Of a stretch of 64,000 nt of DNA, positions 61,556 through 64,000 are shown in pieces. Position 1 is the stretch's first letter, and every line of letters starts with the position of its first letter. The position numbers were made by a program, and so were the translations under genes. The stretch is from assembly GCF_015471405.1 (NCBI RefSeq), contig NZ_BLVZ01000016.1:91628-155627 (forward strand), written 5' to 3'. The notes beneath the pieces are model-generated. The model was not told the DNA's origin and made no database searches. It worked only from the letters and a program-made list of their open reading frames with translations. Source of the DNA: Pseudomonas cichorii. Its GTDB lineage: Bacteria > Pseudomonadota > Gammaproteobacteria > Pseudomonadales > Pseudomonadaceae.

Positions 61556-62611
61556 TCAACGATTGATCAGCTCGATCACCGCATCGGTGATTTGCCGGGT
61601 GGTGGCGTTGCCGCCGAGGTCAGGTGTGTGCAGGCCGCTTTCGGTCACGGCTTCGATGGCCGAGATCAACTGCTTGGCCGCAGCAGCTTCGCCCAGGTGT
61701 TCCAGCATCATGGCAGCGGTCCAGAAGGTCGCGACCGGGTTGGCAACGCCTTTGCCGGTGATGTCGAAGGCAGAACCGTGGATCGGCTCGAACATGGAAG
61801 GGAATTTGCGCGACGGGTTCAGGTTGGCGGTCGGCGCAATGCCCAGGCTGCCGGACAACGCTGCGGCCAGATCGGACAGGATATCGGCATGCAGGTTGGT
61901 GGCGACAATCACGTCCAGGGTCGAAGGCTTGAGCACCATGCGCGTGGTCACGGCGTCGACCAGTTCCTTGTCGATCTTGACGTCCGGGAAGTCCTTGGCA
62001 ACCTCATAGAAAATCTCGTCCCACAACACCATACCGTGACGCTGGGCGTTGGACTTGGTGACCATGGTCAGGTGCTTGCGTGGACGGCTTTGCGCCAGTT
62101 CAAAGGCGAAACGGTGGATACGCTCGACACCGGCACGGGTGAATACCGACACCTCTGTAGCGACTTCTTCGGGCAGGCCACGGTGAACACGACCACCGTT
62201 ACCGGAATATTCACCTTCGGAGTTTTCCCGCACCACGACCCAGTCGATCTGGTCGCCGTTATGCAGCGGGCTTTTGACACCGGGGAGCACACGAGCCGGA
62301 CGCACGTTGGCGTATTGGTCGAAACCCTGGCAGATCGGCAAACGCAGGCCCCAGAGGGAAATATGGTCAGGTACGTTCAGGGCACCGACTGCACCAAAGA
62401 AAATGGCGTCGAACGTTTTCAGTTCCTCAAGACCGCCTTCGGGAATGTAGTAACCGTTTTTCAGGTAGTTATCGGAGTTCCAGTCGAAGTGCTTGAAGTT
62501 GATTTCAAATCCGGACTTTTTCGACAGGGCTTGCAGAACCTCGACACCTGCGGCAATCACTTCCACACCGATGCCATCACCTGGAACTGCAGCAATCTTG
62601 TATGCGCTCAT
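61556..62611 (-). CDS. Tartrate/D-malate dehydrogenase (TtuC/DmlA-like)
   Basis: A 351-residue enzyme of the isopropylmalate/isocitrate dehydrogenase family. PGDGIGVEVIAAG, VRENSEGEYSGNGGRVH and EPIHGSAFDITGKGVANPVA are typical of tartrate dehydrogenase/decarboxylase and D-malate dehydrogenase, not leuB. The ATG at 62611 (MSAYKIAAV) is the family start. It pairs with dctA downstream and a divergent LysR gene, the usual DmlA-DmlR layout. Confidence 0.9.
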   Translation of the reverse strand: MSAYKIAAVPGDGIGVEVIAAGVEVLQALSKKSGFEINFKHFDWNSDNYLKNGYYIPEGGLEELKTFDAIFFGAVGALNVPDHISLWGLRLPICQGFDQYANVRPARVLPGVKSPLHNGDQIDWVVVRENSEGEYSGNGGRVHRGLPEEVATEVSVFTRAGVERIHRFAFELAQSRPRKHLTMVTKSNAQRHGMVLWDEIFYEVAKDFPDVKIDKELVDAVTTRMVLKPSTLDVIVATNLHADILSDLAAALSGSLGIAPTANLNPSRKFPSMFEPIHGSAFDITGKGVANPVATFWTAAMMLEHLGEAAAAKQLISAIEAVTESGLHTPDLGGNATTRQITDAVIELINR

Positions 62612-62745
62612 GTTCAACTCCACTCTTGATACGTTCTTGTTGTACTGCTGAACAGGCTGTTCAGCAGGGTGTGAGCGGAGTATATGTAGTGAGCACAAAG
62701 CTGTGAGTTACTCAAAATAACTACATCCATAACCTTGAGTTACGA

Positions 62746-63657
62746 ATGAATCAGACTCTGGACCTGTCTTTTTTCTACTTGCTGGCCAATCAGGGCAGCC
62801 TCGCCGCCACGGCAAGAGAGCTTGGAATCACGCCTCCAGCGGTCAGCAAACGGCTTAGCGCACTGGAAGCCCGTTTTGGCGTACGCCTGGTAAATCGCAC
62901 CACCCGCTCAATGAGCCTGACTGCCGAAGGCGAGCTGTACTTCTCCCATGCTGCTCGCATCCTGACCCAGATCGATGAAGTCGAGCAGTTGGTCAGCAGC
63001 AGCCGTGCCACGCCAAAGGGGCTGATTCGTGTCAATGCATCCCTGGGCTTCGGACGCCGTTATATCGGGCCGGCATTGGCAGCATTCTTTTCACGTTACC
63101 CGGAAGTGGAAATACAGCTGGAAATCACCGATCACCCTCTGGATCTGGCTACCCACGGCTTTGACCTGGGCATCCGCTTCGGCACACTGCCGGATGCCGC
63201 TTTTCATGCCCGCAAGATCGCGTCCAACCGTCGTTTGTTGTGTGCGTCTCCGCTGTATCTGGAAAGGCATGGCGTGCCGCAACGTCTGTCTGACCTGCAG
63301 CAGCACAACTGCATTTTCCTGAGGCAAAACGAAACGCCCCATGGCGTGTGGAGTTTTACCAACGGTGGGAAAACCCAGAACATCAAGGTACGTGGAGCGC
63401 TGGGCTGCAATGACGGCGAGGTGGCATTGAACTGGGCGCTGGAGGGTTATGGAATATTGCTCAGGGCCGAATGGGATATCGCCCGCTATGTGCGCAGCGG
63501 CCGGTTGCGGCTGGTGCTGGAAGACCAGACTCCGACTCGGGCGGATGTGTATGCGGTTTATCCACAGCAGTTGCATCTGTCGGCGAGGGTTCGCAGCTTG
63601 ATTGATTTCCTGGTGGAGCGGTTCAGGCATATCGACAATCTGGACGAGGCGCAGTGA
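62746..63657 (+). CDS. LysR-family regulator (DmlR-like)
   Basis: A 303-residue LTTR: N-terminal helix-turn-helix (QGSLAATARELGITPPAVSKRLSALE split), effector-binding domain with LIRVNASLGFGRRYIGPAL and GWALEGYG-like LNWALEGYGILLRAEWDI. It faces the dehydrogenase-dctA operon across 134 bases and is its probable activator. Confidence 0.92.
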   Translation: MNQTLDLSFFYLLANQGSLAATARELGITPPAVSKRLSALEARFGVRLVNRTTRSMSLTAEGELYFSHAARILTQIDEVEQLVSSSRATPKGLIRVNASLGFGRRYIGPALAAFFSRYPEVEIQLEITDHPLDLATHGFDLGIRFGTLPDAAFHARKIASNRRLLCASPLYLERHGVPQRLSDLQQHNCIFLRQNETPHGVWSFTNGGKTQNIKVRGALGCNDGEVALNWALEGYGILLRAEWDIARYVRSGRLRLVLEDQTPTRADVYAVYPQQLHLSARVRSLIDFLVERFRHIDNLDEAQ

Positions 63658-63722
63658 TTCACCGACCTCTTCCCGGATAAATCCGGTCCTGTGAGGTGCG
63701 ATGTTTTCATCACCAGAAAGAC

Positions 63723-63754
63723 AAAACCCCCACCTGCGTTCGCAGATGGGGGTT
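63723..63754 (-). terminator. rRNA operon terminator
   Basis: On the minus strand, CCCCCATCTGC pairs with GCAGGTGGGGG around GAAC, then TTTT. It lies 13 bases after the 5S gene and converges on the LysR gene. Confidence 0.85.
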
Positions 63755-63766
63755 CTGAATTTGAAT

Positions 63767-63882
63767 CTTGACGATGACCTACTCTCACATGGGGAAACCC
63801 CACACTACCATCGGCGATGCATCGTTTCACTACTGAGTTCGGGATGGGATCAGGTGGTTCCAATGCTCTATGGTCGTCAAGA
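63767..63882 (-). rRNA. rrf: 5S ribosomal RNA
   Basis: About 116 bases on the minus strand. The end helix CTTGACGA/TCGTCAAG pairs its two ends, and the inner sequence (GGAACCACCTGATCCCATCC, GAACTCAGTAGTGAAACG) is the Pseudomonas 5S. It is the last gene of an rRNA operon whose 23S lies beyond base 64000. Confidence 0.96.
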
Positions 63883-64000
63883 AATTCGGTAGCCGGTGCG
63901 TACTTGAGTACGTGCCAGCGAATGGGTGTGTAATAGATCTTTCGGTAATTTGTGTGTGTGGCGCAAACTTTCGGTTCGTCATCTTCACTACACCACAACC
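63883..64000 (-). other. 23S-5S intergenic spacer
   Basis: AT-richer sequence with TGTGTGTG repeats on the plus strand. I see no 23S end in it, so the 3' end of 23S is probably just to the right of the window. Confidence 0.6.

Noticed and set aside
1..64000. CRISPR arrays and insertion-sequence transposases
   Set aside because: No regularly spaced repeat series and no transposase-like protein was seen; the only multi-copy blocks are the REP elements, the 58-bp att repeats and short TTGTACA words.

Overview
The window is a chromosomal segment of a fluorescent Pseudomonas, most probably of the P. syringae complex. The evidence is GC-rich coding with typical Pseudomonas codon use, housekeeping genes in the order hemA, TPR lipoprotein, lolB, ispE, tRNA-Gln, prs, rplY, pth, ychF, a phosphatidylcholine synthase gene, a FpvA-type siderophore receptor, and REP palindromes of the GTAGGAGCGAATTCATTCGCG type. 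The end of an rRNA operon (5S, minus strand) closes the right edge; its 23S gene lies beyond base 64000.

Layout. (1) 51-12420: hemH and a sugar-epimerase-like gene on the minus strand, then a long plus-strand light or photo-oxidative stress cluster. It holds a renalase-like flavoprotein, a Trp-rich small protein, DUF523/DUF1722, a MerR regulator of the LitR/CarH type without recognisable B12 ligands, photolyase, an NTF2-like protein, an SDR, a FAD oxidoreductase, DUF1365, a CFA-synthase-like methyltransferase, DUF2878 and a cysteine-cluster protein. Neighbours overlap by 4 to 17 bases. (2) 12440-25042: pagL, murI, moeB, prmC, prfA and hemA on the minus strand, then TPR lipoprotein, lolB, ispE, tRNA-Gln, prs, rplY, pth and ychF on the plus strand. 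(3) 25193-38503: accessory genes between ychF and tRNA-Met. These are a RecQ helicase fused to a phosphoribosyltransferase and overlapping a DprA-like gene (candidate defence module), a TDT exporter with a divergent LysR regulator, rfbB-rfbD-rfbA (dTDP-L-rhamnose), a GGDEF-EAL protein and a chemoreceptor. (4) 39115-41805: tRNA-Met followed by a 2.6-kb relic island flanked by perfect 58-bp direct repeats. It carries a decayed integrase and a four-gene, fully overlapping operon ending in a HEIGH metalloprotease-like protein. (5) 42218-63657: TonB siderophore receptor, PhoD-like phosphoesterase, pcs, MFS exporter, DoxX/DCC pair, yjdM, HD hydrolase, chemoreceptor, carbonic anhydrase, rimI, holD, the MksFEB condensin, dctA and a tartrate/malate dehydrogenase with a divergent LysR regulator. 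(6) 63723-63882: rRNA terminator and 5S rRNA.

The most interesting parts are the RecQ-PRTase/DprA pair (compare ShosTA, where a PRTase is paired with a DprA-like partner), the metalloprotease operon inside the tRNA-Met island, and the light-type regulator cluster that joins DNA photorepair with fatty-acid modification. All functional calls rest on reading the protein sequences for motifs and family resemblance; no database search was run.
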